A stretch of 64,000 nt of DNA from positions 1-64,000 of the forward strand of contig QNQO01006261.1 in NCBI GenBank assembly GCA_003290165.1, in the 5' to 3' direction. Of this stretch, positions 1 to 11,289 are shown piece by piece. Every line of letters begins with the position of its first letter. Position 1 is the stretch's first letter. Source of the stretch: Berberis thunbergii. Lineage: Eukaryota > Streptophyta > Magnoliopsida > Ranunculales > Berberidaceae. The notes below the pieces were generated by a model that saw only the letters and a list, made by a program, of their open reading frames with translations, was not told the origin of the DNA and did not search any database. Position numbers and translations under genes: made by a program.

Positions 1-830
1 ATTAACTGAATTGGCTGCTCTGGCTCACTAAGTTGGGCGGATTGATCAGCGTTTTGATGCGCATGGTGAGGTTGGTTGCTAGTGTGACGCAATTGTAGAA
101 GCTTTCCCGGTTGGTCAGATACTGCTTTAAAATGCCTGAAAGTGGATCCAATCCCTGAACCGACCACCTACCTATCCACCCGCTTCATTGGATATTGCCT
201 GTGACGCGGATTAGCTTGCTGCCTCCCCAGTTTCCCCTTTTTAGCGAGTTTTGATTCTAGAGTGTCTGGAAAAGGGGAGCATGAAGTCGGCTTCATCTGG
301 GCTGGATCTAAGAAGATGGATGGATTTGGATTTGGATTTGGCTTTTGATTTAGAAGCACTTGTGAACATGGGGCACACACTGTTGAAAACAGGGGTTACT
401 CAACCACAACAAAAGCGCGTCTTCGTGACAAAACTTAATGTGCTACATTCTACTGTTTGTGATTCCAAAATTGGTGTGCCCACCCCCAGCACACCACGCC
501 AGGGTCTGAACGTCCTTGAGTTCAATTTTGCCTGCTCGGTACTCGTCGAACCTAACCCAATAAGGTACGTTTTGGAAAAATAAATTGAGAGATAATTCTC
601 CTTCCATGGTTTAGTGGAAACCAACCAGCCAAATACGACGCAAGAAATCACCTTCTCCTTATCACCATTGTGGTAAATTGGATTAAGTAGTAAGAATTAC
701 CTAAATCATATTTACGAGCCAGATTTTATACATGAAACGAGTGGCTAAGTTCCCATTGAGATGCCATTCGATTAGCAAACACTTCCTTATGTTGTAGCAG
801 TTGATGATGGCGATATTTGGCCACCACCAC
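1..830. other. Unassigned sequence, no recognisable gene
   Basis: The longest open frames here are about 110 codons (251-583 plus) and 83 codons (400-651 minus); they overlap on opposite strands and resemble no family I know. There is a short run of TTTGGA repeats near 320-345 that gives a Leu-Asp string. I see no promoter, splice pattern or transposon end that would assign this stretch. Confidence 0.4.
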
Positions 831-2600
831 TACAACAATTAAGGCATTTTTTAAGAAAAAATATTTCTTAAAAAAAAAATCAAAAATTTGTCAAAAATTT
901 TAAAAAGGAAAAAAAAATGTTACTAGTTTTTGGCAACATTCCCTAGCTAAAGATTTTTACCAAGGAATTAAATTTTTTATTGGTAAAACGGATGATAAGT
1001 CACGGAAACATGATGTTGGTAATACTGATGACCACCAAGAAAATTCGTTGCTAAAAGTCAAATATCTTTAGCAACAAATTATTTTGTTGCAAGAAAGCAT
1101 TTATTTACCTATGAATTTTTTCTAGAAAAAGCTTGGAATGATGAAGGAAAATTGACTTGTGGGAAAATGTAACTACCTTTATCATATAACTTTTTAATTG
1201 GTAAAATGCATGTATATTAACGAAAGTTGTCATAGGTACTGTTAACAATACCAATGAAATCCATTGATAAAAAGATAAAATTGTTGCTAGGTTCTTGCGG
1301 CATCACCCTCCCAAACTGTCAATCATTCTAGGTTCTTATAAGACCCAATCTACCTCCCAAAACTCCTGACCCGTCATAAAATCTATTGCAATATTTACCA
1401 ATTGAGCTATTTGAATAATTGTGTTATAAGAAACAATATTATAGCTTATTAAATCAAATTACATTTCTTTTGCAATAAAAAATAATTGTTGCGTATATAA
1501 TAGAGACAAATAAATAATATTTTATCATGGTAATTAGGACTAAATATTTTAATGACTATAATTTTTATATAAAATATTTACCACTTTTAGCAATTAAAGA
1601 AATCCAGAATATCACTATTATAATTAACAATGAAATTCTAATAGCATTTCATTGCTAGATATGTTATTAAAATTGGTTATAACCCCAATGAAATAAAATT
1701 AAATTGTTGTAATAAAAAAACGAGGCTTAAAAAAACATTTCATGAAATTTTTTATCAATTTTTAGCAACGAAATAAATTGCTACTGATAATATTATAATT
1801 AAGAATAAAAAATATTTTATTGTTAAAGAAATGTTATTCGATTTTTCAAATGACATAATATAGCTACTAATAAAAATTTTCAACGAAATAATATTCAGGT
1901 ACTGTAAATAATTTATGAGTTTTAAAATATAAATAAATTCATGGAAAAATTTTGTTACCAACAAGGTTAGTGAGATTTAATGAGAAATAGATTTTCATGA
2001 AAGTAATTATCACTTTTTACCTATGAAAACAATTTGTTACCAACAATGTTATAATTACCAACAAAGTTTTATTTCTTTGCTACAGAGATTTCATTAAAAA
2101 AGATATTGTTTCCACAAAATAAAAAACGTTGTCAATAATGTACAATTTTCAAAAAAAAATTACTTTGTTGTTATAAATTAGTAAACGAGCTTTAACAAGA
2201 AAAAAACTAATAGAACAAATTGTCAATCATTATCAACGAACCAAATCATTTCTAATAATGTGATTATTATCTAGGAAAACATATTTTCTTACTAAAGAGA
2301 GATAAATAAGTGTTAAAATTTTGTTGACAAGGAAAAATGATTTATTGTTAAAATTAGTGTACTATAGGAGTTAGAATATTCCATGCTGCCAACTCATTGC
2401 TTCTTTTTCTCATAAAAGAGATGGTTGTCACCATCAATAACATCTAGAAGAAGATGTTCATGAAGAATCAAGGACCTCTACATTATACCTATAGTTGTCA
2501 CAAAGAATCTCACCGTAAAAAACAAGTATGTGGTGAAGTAGATTGTGTAGGCAATCAAACATACTTGTAGAGCAAATTATCCTGGAACCTTGTTGTTCAT
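831..2600. repeat. AT-rich sequence with dispersed short inverted motifs, probable transposon interior
   Basis: Very AT-rich, without a convincing ORF. Short words such as TTAGCAAC, CAACAAA and TTTGTTGC recur on both strands throughout, for example near 1040-1090, 1760-1790 and 2030-2100. A CACTACAAC string near 827 looks like a CACTA-type terminus, but I could not find its partner. Degenerate motifs of this kind are typical of non-coding interiors of plant DNA transposons. Seen: the motifs and composition. Inferred: the transposon origin. Confidence 0.35.
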
Positions 2601-3450
2601 AAAAATTGCACTCCTAAAATAAATATAAAAATATAATTGATAAAATTATTAGTTATAAATATTAAAAAAAATAAGACCTGAGAATTTAAATCTCCATCCC
2701 GATCCCATCCCACTTTAGATCGGGATCGGGATCGTGAGATGGGATGCCCACCCTTAGTCACTACGAGGCTCAAAAAGCAGGGGCAAGTAAGGTAAGATTT
2801 TTCCCTAATTGAATTTCCAAACTTTTGATCAAATGCTCAGTAGAAGTCAAAGATGATTGAGCACGAGAGGGTTGAGATGTTGGAGTGGGTGTTGTATGTT
2901 GCGGCATAGTTGGAGAAGGAGGGATGTTATGAAAGTGTTGTAATGGATTGAAATGTGGTATAGGGTTGTTCAGTGGTTTGAGACTCGTGGTGCTAATGGG
3001 GGTGTGATTGGGGCGAGGACATGTCTTGTGGATTGGCTAGAGTAGTCCATGAGTATAAATCTATAGCAAAGTGAGCTTGATGAATGTAAACCAAGGGGTT
3101 TGAGATTGAGTGGGGTGGATTTTGATGCGAAAGGTGAGTTCTAATAGGGTGGGATGGAGTTTGGTATGGTATTATGTGATTAATTGAACATTTGTTGTTG
3201 GGTGGGAAGGGGAGTTAATTTCTCATATTATTGAATTAATTCAATTTGATTGGTGAAGACGACTAATTAAGGAATGAAATGATGATTGAGGATGGAGTTT
3301 TAAGGCTAGTAATGGCGGAGCAATGATGAAGATGGAGAGGATTGAGCACACTTCGCTCGAGACCTACAAAAATAAACACAAAGAGAAACAGTAAATCGAC
3401 AACATGAAAATGAAGATCAATGTTGTGAAAAGATGAGAAATGGGGTTGAT
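2601..3450. other. Unassigned intergenic sequence
   Basis: No supported gene. A short inverted arrangement of GATCCCATCC/GGGATCGGGATCG words lies at about 2695-2750, perhaps a decayed MITE end. The rest (2760-3450) is G-rich on the plus strand with no frame worth naming. Confidence 0.35.
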
Positions 3451-4793
3451 AGGAGCATAATTATGATATTTTAGTACTATATTTCTATATATAATTTTAC
3501 TTATTTCTTGTTAATTATGGTACTAATTGCATTTCGTGTTTGTATAGGTTTCCAATAACAAGATTCCACAATAGAAGCCAAGTGAAGCAAATTGGCAATT
3601 TAGAAATACTGATTGTAAAAGGAAACTATGCAAAGAAGGAAACTGCGAAGAAAACAATTATAAAATGAATGATACCTGCCCTGAAGCAATCACGCTTACA
3701 ACCACAGCAAGCCGTCACCCATCCATAGCGTCCTCACGCTTGCAACCACAGCAAGCCATCAACCATCATTACCCATCCACAACAAGCATCCCTCAGTGCA
3801 GCCGCAAGCCTCCAACTACTCCTTGATCCTCATCGCAACAGTCAAGGAACCTTTTCCCTTGACCTTAATCCCCTTCACCTCCATCCACAATCAACAATGA
3901 AAATTGCCTCCATCACCAACATCAATCCCTTATCTTGCTAGACCGTTCCTCAACACCCTTGTCCACCACAGTATCACCGTCGACCTTTTCTTGCAAGACC
4001 CATCTCCATCCAGCCCTTATTTCGCTGCCATCTCCCTTACACCATCTAACCAACACAGACACAAAGGCCCACCACCATCTCGCCATCAGATTCTTCACAG
4101 TCTTGCCTCATCTCTCTCTCGCCTGATTCTCTAATTTCCGCCAGCCATGCAATCACCGACCACCGTCGTCCTTCTCCCTCGCAGCCTCTTCTCACTAGAG
4201 CAGATTGCACAAGGAGTAGAAAAAGAAGAAAATAGTAAAGGAGCAGATCGGGAAGAAGAGATAATTCATTCTCTTCTTAGTGCTATCCGCACCCCAACTC
4301 TTTCTCACACCACCAGTTCCATTTAGCACCACCACCCAGCAACAAAGTTTATTCTTACCTTTTTCTTATTTATAGTTAGATATTTAATTATGGATTACTG
4401 TCTGAACATGATTAATATGTCTAGCTAAACTTCCTCTTAGTTAGGGGTGGATTCGAAGCCCCGAACATGTGTTTTATAAATTAATTGAATTTAATCTTCC
4501 TTGCATTTAGTGATTGTGTTTTGCTTAACCGCTTTATAAAGAATTTTTCTTTGTATGTTTGTTAACGTGGCCAACTTAGTAAGCATGCTAGGATCTGGGG
4601 CTAGAGACTAAGACATTTTCATCTAATCGTTATAATCTTGTACTCATAAGTAGTAAATACCAAGGAACGTTGGTAAGGTTAAGTAAAAACCTAGGTAAGA
4701 CCAAGATGCTGATCATATTTGTAATTGCCTAGTCAGTGTTCATATTTTCCACAAAACTTAATGATCTTAGAATGTTATCTAACTTGTGATTCC

Positions 4794-6622
4794 TGATAAT
4801 CACATAATTATTACATAATATACCCCTTAATTTATACATGTTAGTGTTTCGATTATTATATTTTATAATAATTATTTCGTTTTATCTCTTTTCAGGAATT
4901 TGCGCTTAAACGATCAAATCATATTAAGGCGACTATGTAAGGAATTGCACTTGGTGGTGGTACAAAGTAGAGAGAGAAACCCTAACCAAAACCTAAACTT
5001 AAACCCAATTCACACCCTAAAACCAAACCCAAACCCAAACCTAAACCAACTCATACCCTAAAACCAAACCCAAACCCAAACCTAATCCTTATTCTCTATA
5101 AATAGAATACGATAGGGAATGAGAAGGGGGAGGGAGGAAGAGAAGGGAACAGATTGGAAGTGGAGGTCAAACCCTCTTCCTCCTCTCAAGGTGATTCCCA
5201 CCACAGCCACCACCGTCACCACCGTGAAACAGGGGTGTGACAACCCTGTTTCACGTCAACTTTTCCATCGCCACCACTCACCACTCACTGGTCCTCTCCA
5301 CTGTCCACACTGTCACCTCACCACCACCTCCGCCGAACAGCTCAACAGGTCACGAACCACCACGAACCAGCCGCGACAGACTGCCTACCTCACCGTGGAA
5401 CAGAGCCGTACCACGACTCTGTTTCATCTTGCAACAGAGCATTTTCTTCCCTTCTTTCGGCCTCAAATCGTCTCGAGTTCCTTCTCTCACAACCACCTCG
5501 CGACCAGGCCAATCATCACCGCCACCACCTCGCGACAGAGCTCGCATACGAGCAGAAACAGTCGCAAAAACAGGGAGTTTCCTCTCCCTGTTTCTTTGCT
5601 GAATTTGCAATTTAATTGGGTTTTCTTCACTCTATCTCATCTTTTGCAGGTACTAGAGTCGAATTGGAGACGAAGGAAGCCGCGAGGAGCGAGAACCAGG
5701 CCGTAACAGCGACGGTTCTCGCTGGAGAAGACGATCGGCGCTGTAGCGCACTGTAGCAGGGCGGGAATTGGTTTTATTTCGGTTTTCTGGCTATTCACAC
5801 CCCAGCTATCTGTAAGAGCCACCACAGAGTGCTTTTGGCCAGTTTTCTCGGGATTCGCGTCAGTGCAGAGATAAGTTGCGGCATACCACATCACGAGGAG
5901 ATGACTACCACTACCAGGGATAGCTAAACCCTTCGCCAAGGCTACGATGAAACCACAGGATTTCCTAGAGTTTGTGTATTTAAATTTATTATTTTCTTTA
6001 TGCTTGAACGTTAAACATATTTGATTTATGATTTTTAATAAATTGCTTTCACCGATTATATCCTGATTAATTGTCTAGACTAGTCGGTAGTTAGAAGTAC
6101 CCTTTGTTGAAATTCAAAAGCCTGATTTAATCAATTAATCCGAATCTGTGATTGTGTGTGCCGTAAGAAGACACGCAATGCTAGGGATTAGGATTAGTTA
6201 AAATAAATCTGTGATTGTGTGTGCCGTAAGAAGACACGCAATTCTAGGGATTTATACCTATGCTTAAATCAATTGTGAACTTAGATTAATCTTTAGGTTA
6301 GTCATGTTAAATCTTGAAAACAGTATTTTTGATCACACAAATCTCAAAGAACCTGTGGTGGATTCAATGCCTTGGTTTCTCTTCTCATATTCTTTAAAAC
6401 TTTTTATTTTGTTTTTAATTTGATTTTTATTTAGATATTTTAATTGCTGTAACCCCATTTCCTATAAATTAGTTTAATTAAATTCTAAAATTCAATTGCA
6501 TCCACCATCCTCGTGGGATCGATCCGTACTTGCCGTTGTCTACCAGTTAGGCACCGTGCACTTGCGGTTATTACAAGTGGGTTAAATTAACCTGTTAATT
6601 TAGGTTAGTTAAATCCCCATCA
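4794..6622 (+). repeat. 5' LTR of B1
   Basis: 1829 bp, TG...CA. A TATA box (CTCTATAAATAG) lies at about 5093-5104, so transcription probably starts near 5130. Upstream (5010-5090) are degenerate CCCTAAA/CCCAAA runs resembling plant telomere units. Downstream are three hairpins (5223-5255, 5397-5425, 5568-5593). The 3' part (about 6505-6622) is nearly identical to the B2 LTR ends. Open frames in it (5119-5706 and others) recur in the other LTR and are not taken as genes. Confidence 0.92.
5093..5104 (+). promoter_or_regulatory. TATA box of B1 5' LTR
   Basis: CTCTATAAATAG, a strong plant TATA consensus, repeated at the matching place in the 3' LTR (about 11590-11601). It sits about 300 bp into the LTR, which would make the preceding part U3. 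Confidence 0.65.
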
Positions 6623-6628
6623 AGTTTT

Positions 6629-6646
6629 TGGCGCCGTTGCCGGGGA
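6629..6646 (+). other. Primer-binding site of B1, tRNA-Asp type
   Basis: TGGCGCCGTTGCCGGGGA begins a few bases after the 5' LTR end. It is complementary to the 3' end of plant tRNA-Asp (…GGCAACGGCGCCA), the primer used by Athila-type Ty3/gypsy elements. The match is from knowledge of that family. Confidence 0.8.
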
Positions 6647-8031
6647 AGGTTTCGTTGTAATTGAATTTAAGATTTATTTTCACTAATTATAAAAAAATAA
6701 TAATTTAAGATTAAAAATTAAAAAGAAAAAAATAATAATTTAAGATTAAAAATTAAAAAGAAAAAAATAATAATTTATTTTTAATTTTATTTTGTTCTTT
6801 TTGCACTGATTTTGTGTTTGATTTTGCAGATTACACGTTACTCGAGGATATTGGACGATTTTGCAAAATATCAAGCAAATTAAAATTTTTTTTTTATTTT
6901 GTGAGGAGAGTTTTAATTTTATTTTCACCTCGTTTTACGAGTGTGTGGTGTAATAATTTTTTAGAACTTTACTATTTTTCATTTTGTTTAATCACTAAAA
7001 AAAAAAAAAAAACCCAAAATTTTCTAAGTCAAAAGAAATTATAGGGAAACAATTTTAATTGTTACCCAATAATTTTTATGATTTAGAAATCCGACTTCTA
7101 AGACCAAGACCAGTAAATTTATTTGCATGTGCTTGTGTGCTGATTGAAACATATAAAGAGAAGTCGGACTTTTTTTGAATTGTGCTAACTTTTGTGCAGA
7201 TTGGAATACGCAAACTGTAAGTATTTCTATCACACGCAACGTATTAGCGACCAGGGTGCTTGGTGTAATTGTTTGAAATTGTGTGATTGGTTGTTTAATT
7301 TCTGTAATTGTGGATGCTAAACTTTAGTAATTCATAATAAGCAGACCCAGCTTATAAATAGAAACTGGTGGGACTTGATATCCCCACCTCATCACTCCAG
7401 CTGTGTGCAACCAATAGCCTAACATAATTAAAATCAATTAGCAAGTTAGATAGAGCATTTTTAGGTACGGTGTTCATAGGACAACCAAGACCAAGGTGAA
7501 TTCAATAATTTTTGTGTTGACCAAAACTAAAAGTGACGATGGGTTTAATCATTCAATGAACTCCGAGAGGCCACTGCCACAAGGGTAATTCACCCGGTAC
7601 GCCGAGTCATAAGTAAGCTACGATCCACAAGAAGAATTGGTGTAACCAACAGTTTTTGGTTAGGAACACAAGCCTCAAGTGTGCATTTAACATCACATCG
7701 TTCTCACATCTATTGGCTTACAGAGCGGTAGCACAAGCAAGTACTTAATTGGACCATTGTGACCTCCTTCTCTTGTGCGGTAATCCGGTTCTTTGAAACA
7801 AAACTCTAGCCTACTGATTTTGAACTTTGCGGTATAAAGTGTACACTCTTAGGATCAACTTGTAGCACCCATTGCTGTGTCATAAAGATTACATAAGAAA
7901 TAATTGTCCCCCAAAGATAAAAAGATAATTGATCTCAACAACGTTGATTGCTTAGGGAGGCATGTTTTTTGTGCATTTATTGGTTGCTGATTGCATGTGA
8001 GCCTGTGTATATTTTTAGAGTTAGTGCTTTC

Positions 8032-8062
<31 letters not shown>

Positions 8063-8072
8063 AAAAAAAGAA
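6647..8072 (+). other. B1 untranslated leader
   Basis: About 1.4 kb between primer site and first ORF, without a credible frame. It is collinear with the leader of B2 (48013-49365). A 30-base poly-A run sits directly before the start codon (about 8032-8061). Long leaders are usual in Athila/Tat elements. Confidence 0.6.
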
Positions 8073-9300
8073 ATGAACACAAGGGATTATCCAACCTATT
8101 TTTCCGAGCAAGTCAATTCATTTTATGACATGCGACGACCTAAGTATGATCCATATTTAGATTATTACCCAGGTCTAGCTTATCATTCTGACTTATCATG
8201 GGCTCATGGTCAGTACCATGAAGGCCCTCTAGACACTCCTCAGACTCCTCAAGCTTTCATTCCTGATAATGAGTTAGAGGATATCATGAAAATTTTATAG
8301 AGCGAACAGGAGAAATACTTGTGCAAAATTCTCATGATATCACAGAATTGACAACTATTTTTCAACAAAATTCTCAAGCTATCCGGAAACTTGAGATGAC
8401 TATGAATCAGATAATTGAGTCAATTCCTGAGATAGAGTCAGAAAAATTCCCTAGTGACTCATTTATTGATGAACCTGTCGATTTTGAGGCACTACAGACA
8501 TCTCCTTCCCTAGTGACTCATGCCTCCCTAGTGACTCATGCATCGAATCAAACTGTGAACATTTTTTAGAGTCTCCCCTTGACTGTTTAGAGGCTTGTTT
8601 GACTCAATTTAGTTTAGACTTTGATGTTGATGATTCCATTAGGGAAGTTAATGATTTGCTTGACTCAGTCCCCATTGTGGATGCTAGTTATAAATGGAAG
8701 TCTAAAGTGAAGCCTCTTCCACTCAGTGAGTCAAAACTAGCCCCATCAGTTGAGCCACCTGAGCTTAACCTTAAACAATTACCTGACACCCTCAGGTATG
8801 CATTTTCAAGTGATGAGTTGTCTAGACCAACATCTCTATGTGATTCATGTGATGAGCCTATACCACCTGATATATCCATAGTCTCATCTACTTGCATCGC
8901 ATTCCCATTTATTAAGGCTACTTTCACCGATCCCTTGTGTTGTAGTGAGGATTTCAGTTTTCACCATCCTGTTGTGCAAATTACTCAATCATCTGATTTG
9001 GAACCAGACATAGGATGTTTCCTTTTTGGAGCACGCAAGGATCATCTGTTGTGTATGACTACTGGTCACTTTTGGAATGTCCTAGTGTATTTGGTGCCCC
9101 ATGTGATTGCTATATTTTGGTGGATTGATCCTCAACTGTTCAGGTTGTTGATATACGACCATGGATTAAGTATTTGTCATGTTCTTCCTCTCCACTATTT
9201 GATACACCATTTTTTAGGAAGAATATTTGTCGGGCTGATGACGGTAAACCAAGCGCTCCTAGGAGGCAGCCTAGCTTTAGTTGAGTGTCTTTGCTGTTAG
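8073..9300 (+). pseudogene. Broken gag-derived ORF of B1
   Basis: The frame opens at 8073 (MNTRDYPTYFSEQ...) and reads to a stop at 8298-8300. A single missing T relative to B2 in the run ATTTTATAG causes this break. It resumes in pieces at 8321-8569 and 8599-9300. Comparison with B2 shows two internal deletions: about 0.2 kb after the segment ESEKFPS, and about 0.15 kb after LRYAFS. A short direct repeat (CCCTAGTGACTCATGC twice, near 8507-8543) is an extra local scar. No zinc knuckle, protease, RT or integrase motif is visible. The product would be structural at best, and in this copy it is dead. Confidence 0.7.
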
Positions 9301-11289
9301 TCTGGATTGATTTTCGAGTACCCTATTTAGTTGTGTTTCACTCATACTCGTTAGCTCCGTAACAATTTTGACTTCCAACTTGCTTTTTCTTTTTAGTTTT
9401 CTTTGTTAGTGTCGAGTCTGCATTTTATCGATTTCTAATGAAAACTCCATGATTCTTATGTTTGTGAGCCTCATTGATGGATGACTTCTTGGAAATTGGT
9501 AAAATCTTCACCGCGGTAATACTATTCTAACCTCCTCTCATGTACTTACTTCGTTCATTTGTCAGAATTATTTTATTAAACATTGAGGACAATGTTTGGA
9601 TTAGGTTTGGGGGTAGGATTCACGAGTTGGTGAATTTTTTGTAGTATTTTCTTTTCTTATCTTTAAAAAAAAAAAAAAAAATTGTTTTTTCTGTCAAAGA
9701 AAACTTGGTCTTTTGCGATTATGAAATAAATTGTAAATGTTTTATATTCAAGAAAATGCAAGCCAGCTTGACATATTGGTATATTGATAAAGACTGAAAG
9801 TTTAGTATGATCCTTAAGTTAGATCTGGTTCATAAGATTTTTCAACTCGATTATCTTTGCACCATGAGCCATGTTAGCATAACTTGAAGTTGATGAGTGA
9901 AATATATACTAGAAAACCTTCGAATAATAGTGGAGACTTAACCCTGAAAGTTTTGAGCCTTTCTATTTTTCTGAGGGTTATACATAAACTCTGATTTTTC
10001 TTGAGTCCGTATTATCTCGTTGATGATCTCATTATTCTCATTTTTCTGATCAATTGCTTTGGGAATGACATAAAAATTGAATTATTACACTAGAACTTCT
10101 TGGCTTATTCAATTGAGATGTCATAATACTGACCCGAACTTAGGAAATGATCTAGGCATTTTTTTTTTCTTTAGACCATTAACTAGCCTTTTAACTTACC
10201 CATAACATTAACTTTTTGTAGCTTTTTGAGCCATAGATTAACCTTTTATTTGTTAACCTATTAACCTTTACCCAATTTTTCTGGGAATGTGTACGGATGA
10301 ATATACTTGGTGTAAAAAGGGCATGAAAGAGCAAAATATGAGATATTTCATAAATCCTCTATGAAAGAAAGAAAAGAAAGAAAGAAAGAAAAAGAAAGAA
10401 AAGAAAGCAGAAGAAGAATGTGAATGAGGATAAAGATGTGAGAATGAAGAAAAAATTGATGGTGCGCAACATTGATTTATTCTTGACAGCCCTAATTGTA
10501 CGTATAATGGGTGTATACATTCCTAGAAATTTTTGTGATAACCCTTTGACATCCCCCATTAACCATTACCCAAGCCCCATTACAACCCAACAAAGTCCTA
10601 GTTGATCTTAGGTAAAGGTTGGTTTCGTAGATGTGGAGATTTAATAACCAAGACCTATGGTGTTTGACTCAACATTCCCAAAAGTAATTGATATTCCTGT
10701 CCATGAGATCATGTTCATTCCATTCTTGAAAAGTCCGTTCTTCATATTACTATATGTGAGATGATTGTTTTCCATTATTTACTCTTTTCCTCACATATAA
10801 ACTGAGTGAAATACCAAATCTCTGAGTGCTTTATTGTGAGTGACATGAGAGGTTTGCAGTCAAAACAAACTTTCTACAGGAGATTTAGTCATTGTTTTAC
10901 TCTGAAATGAAAAGTTATGATGATAGTGCTATCCACACACATACATTGAGTTGACGATGATTATGAATTTTTTTCTAACCTTTGGAGAATATTAAATTAT
11001 TTGGAGATTTGTTGATACACTAAAATGACACTGTTGGTTTCCTGCATTTCTTGAAGTTTTAAAATGAACACTGTTTGACCAAGTTTTGTTGAGTCAGTAA
11101 TGTTTGTGGGTAACATTTCTGGAAACCCTCACGAGACTATAACTCGTCCACTAGAGGTAATCTAGGGGTTTAAAGCCTTGTTGCACGTTTAAGGTAAGTG
11201 CAACCGATGATTCCTGCGAAAGTGAGTTAGAATTTTCCTTTTTTTATTGTTTTGCTCGAGGACTAGCAAAATATAGGTTTGGGGGTATT
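9301..11289 (+). other. B1 3' untranslated interior with two PPT-like tracts
   Basis: No ORF of note. A block reading ATTGAGGACAATGTTTGG followed by TTAGGTTTGGGGGTAGG at 9601-9617 is the hallmark seen after the integrase in many Athila/Tat elements. The true polypurine tract is at 11275-11287, next to the LTR. Between them, at 10360-10410, is a (GAAA)n microsatellite. In complete relatives this stretch can hold an env-like ORF; none survives here. Confidence 0.6.

Noticed and set aside
4990..5092. Interstitial telomere relic
   Set aside because: The CCCTAAA-like units are degenerate and recur at the same place in each LTR, so they are part of the LTR, not a chromosome-end scar.
5119..5706. 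195-codon ORF (and its 165-codon partner at 11616-12113, and 247 codons at 53587-54330)
   Set aside because: They lie inside LTRs, are Thr/Pro/Arg-rich, have overlapping frames of similar length, and break by simple indels between sister LTRs. More likely CCA/CAC-rich LTR sequence than protein.
8032..8072. Poly-A run before the B1 ORF as a LINE or retrogene tail
   Set aside because: It is internal to the LTR element. B2 has only a short A run at the homologous place, so it is a local expansion.
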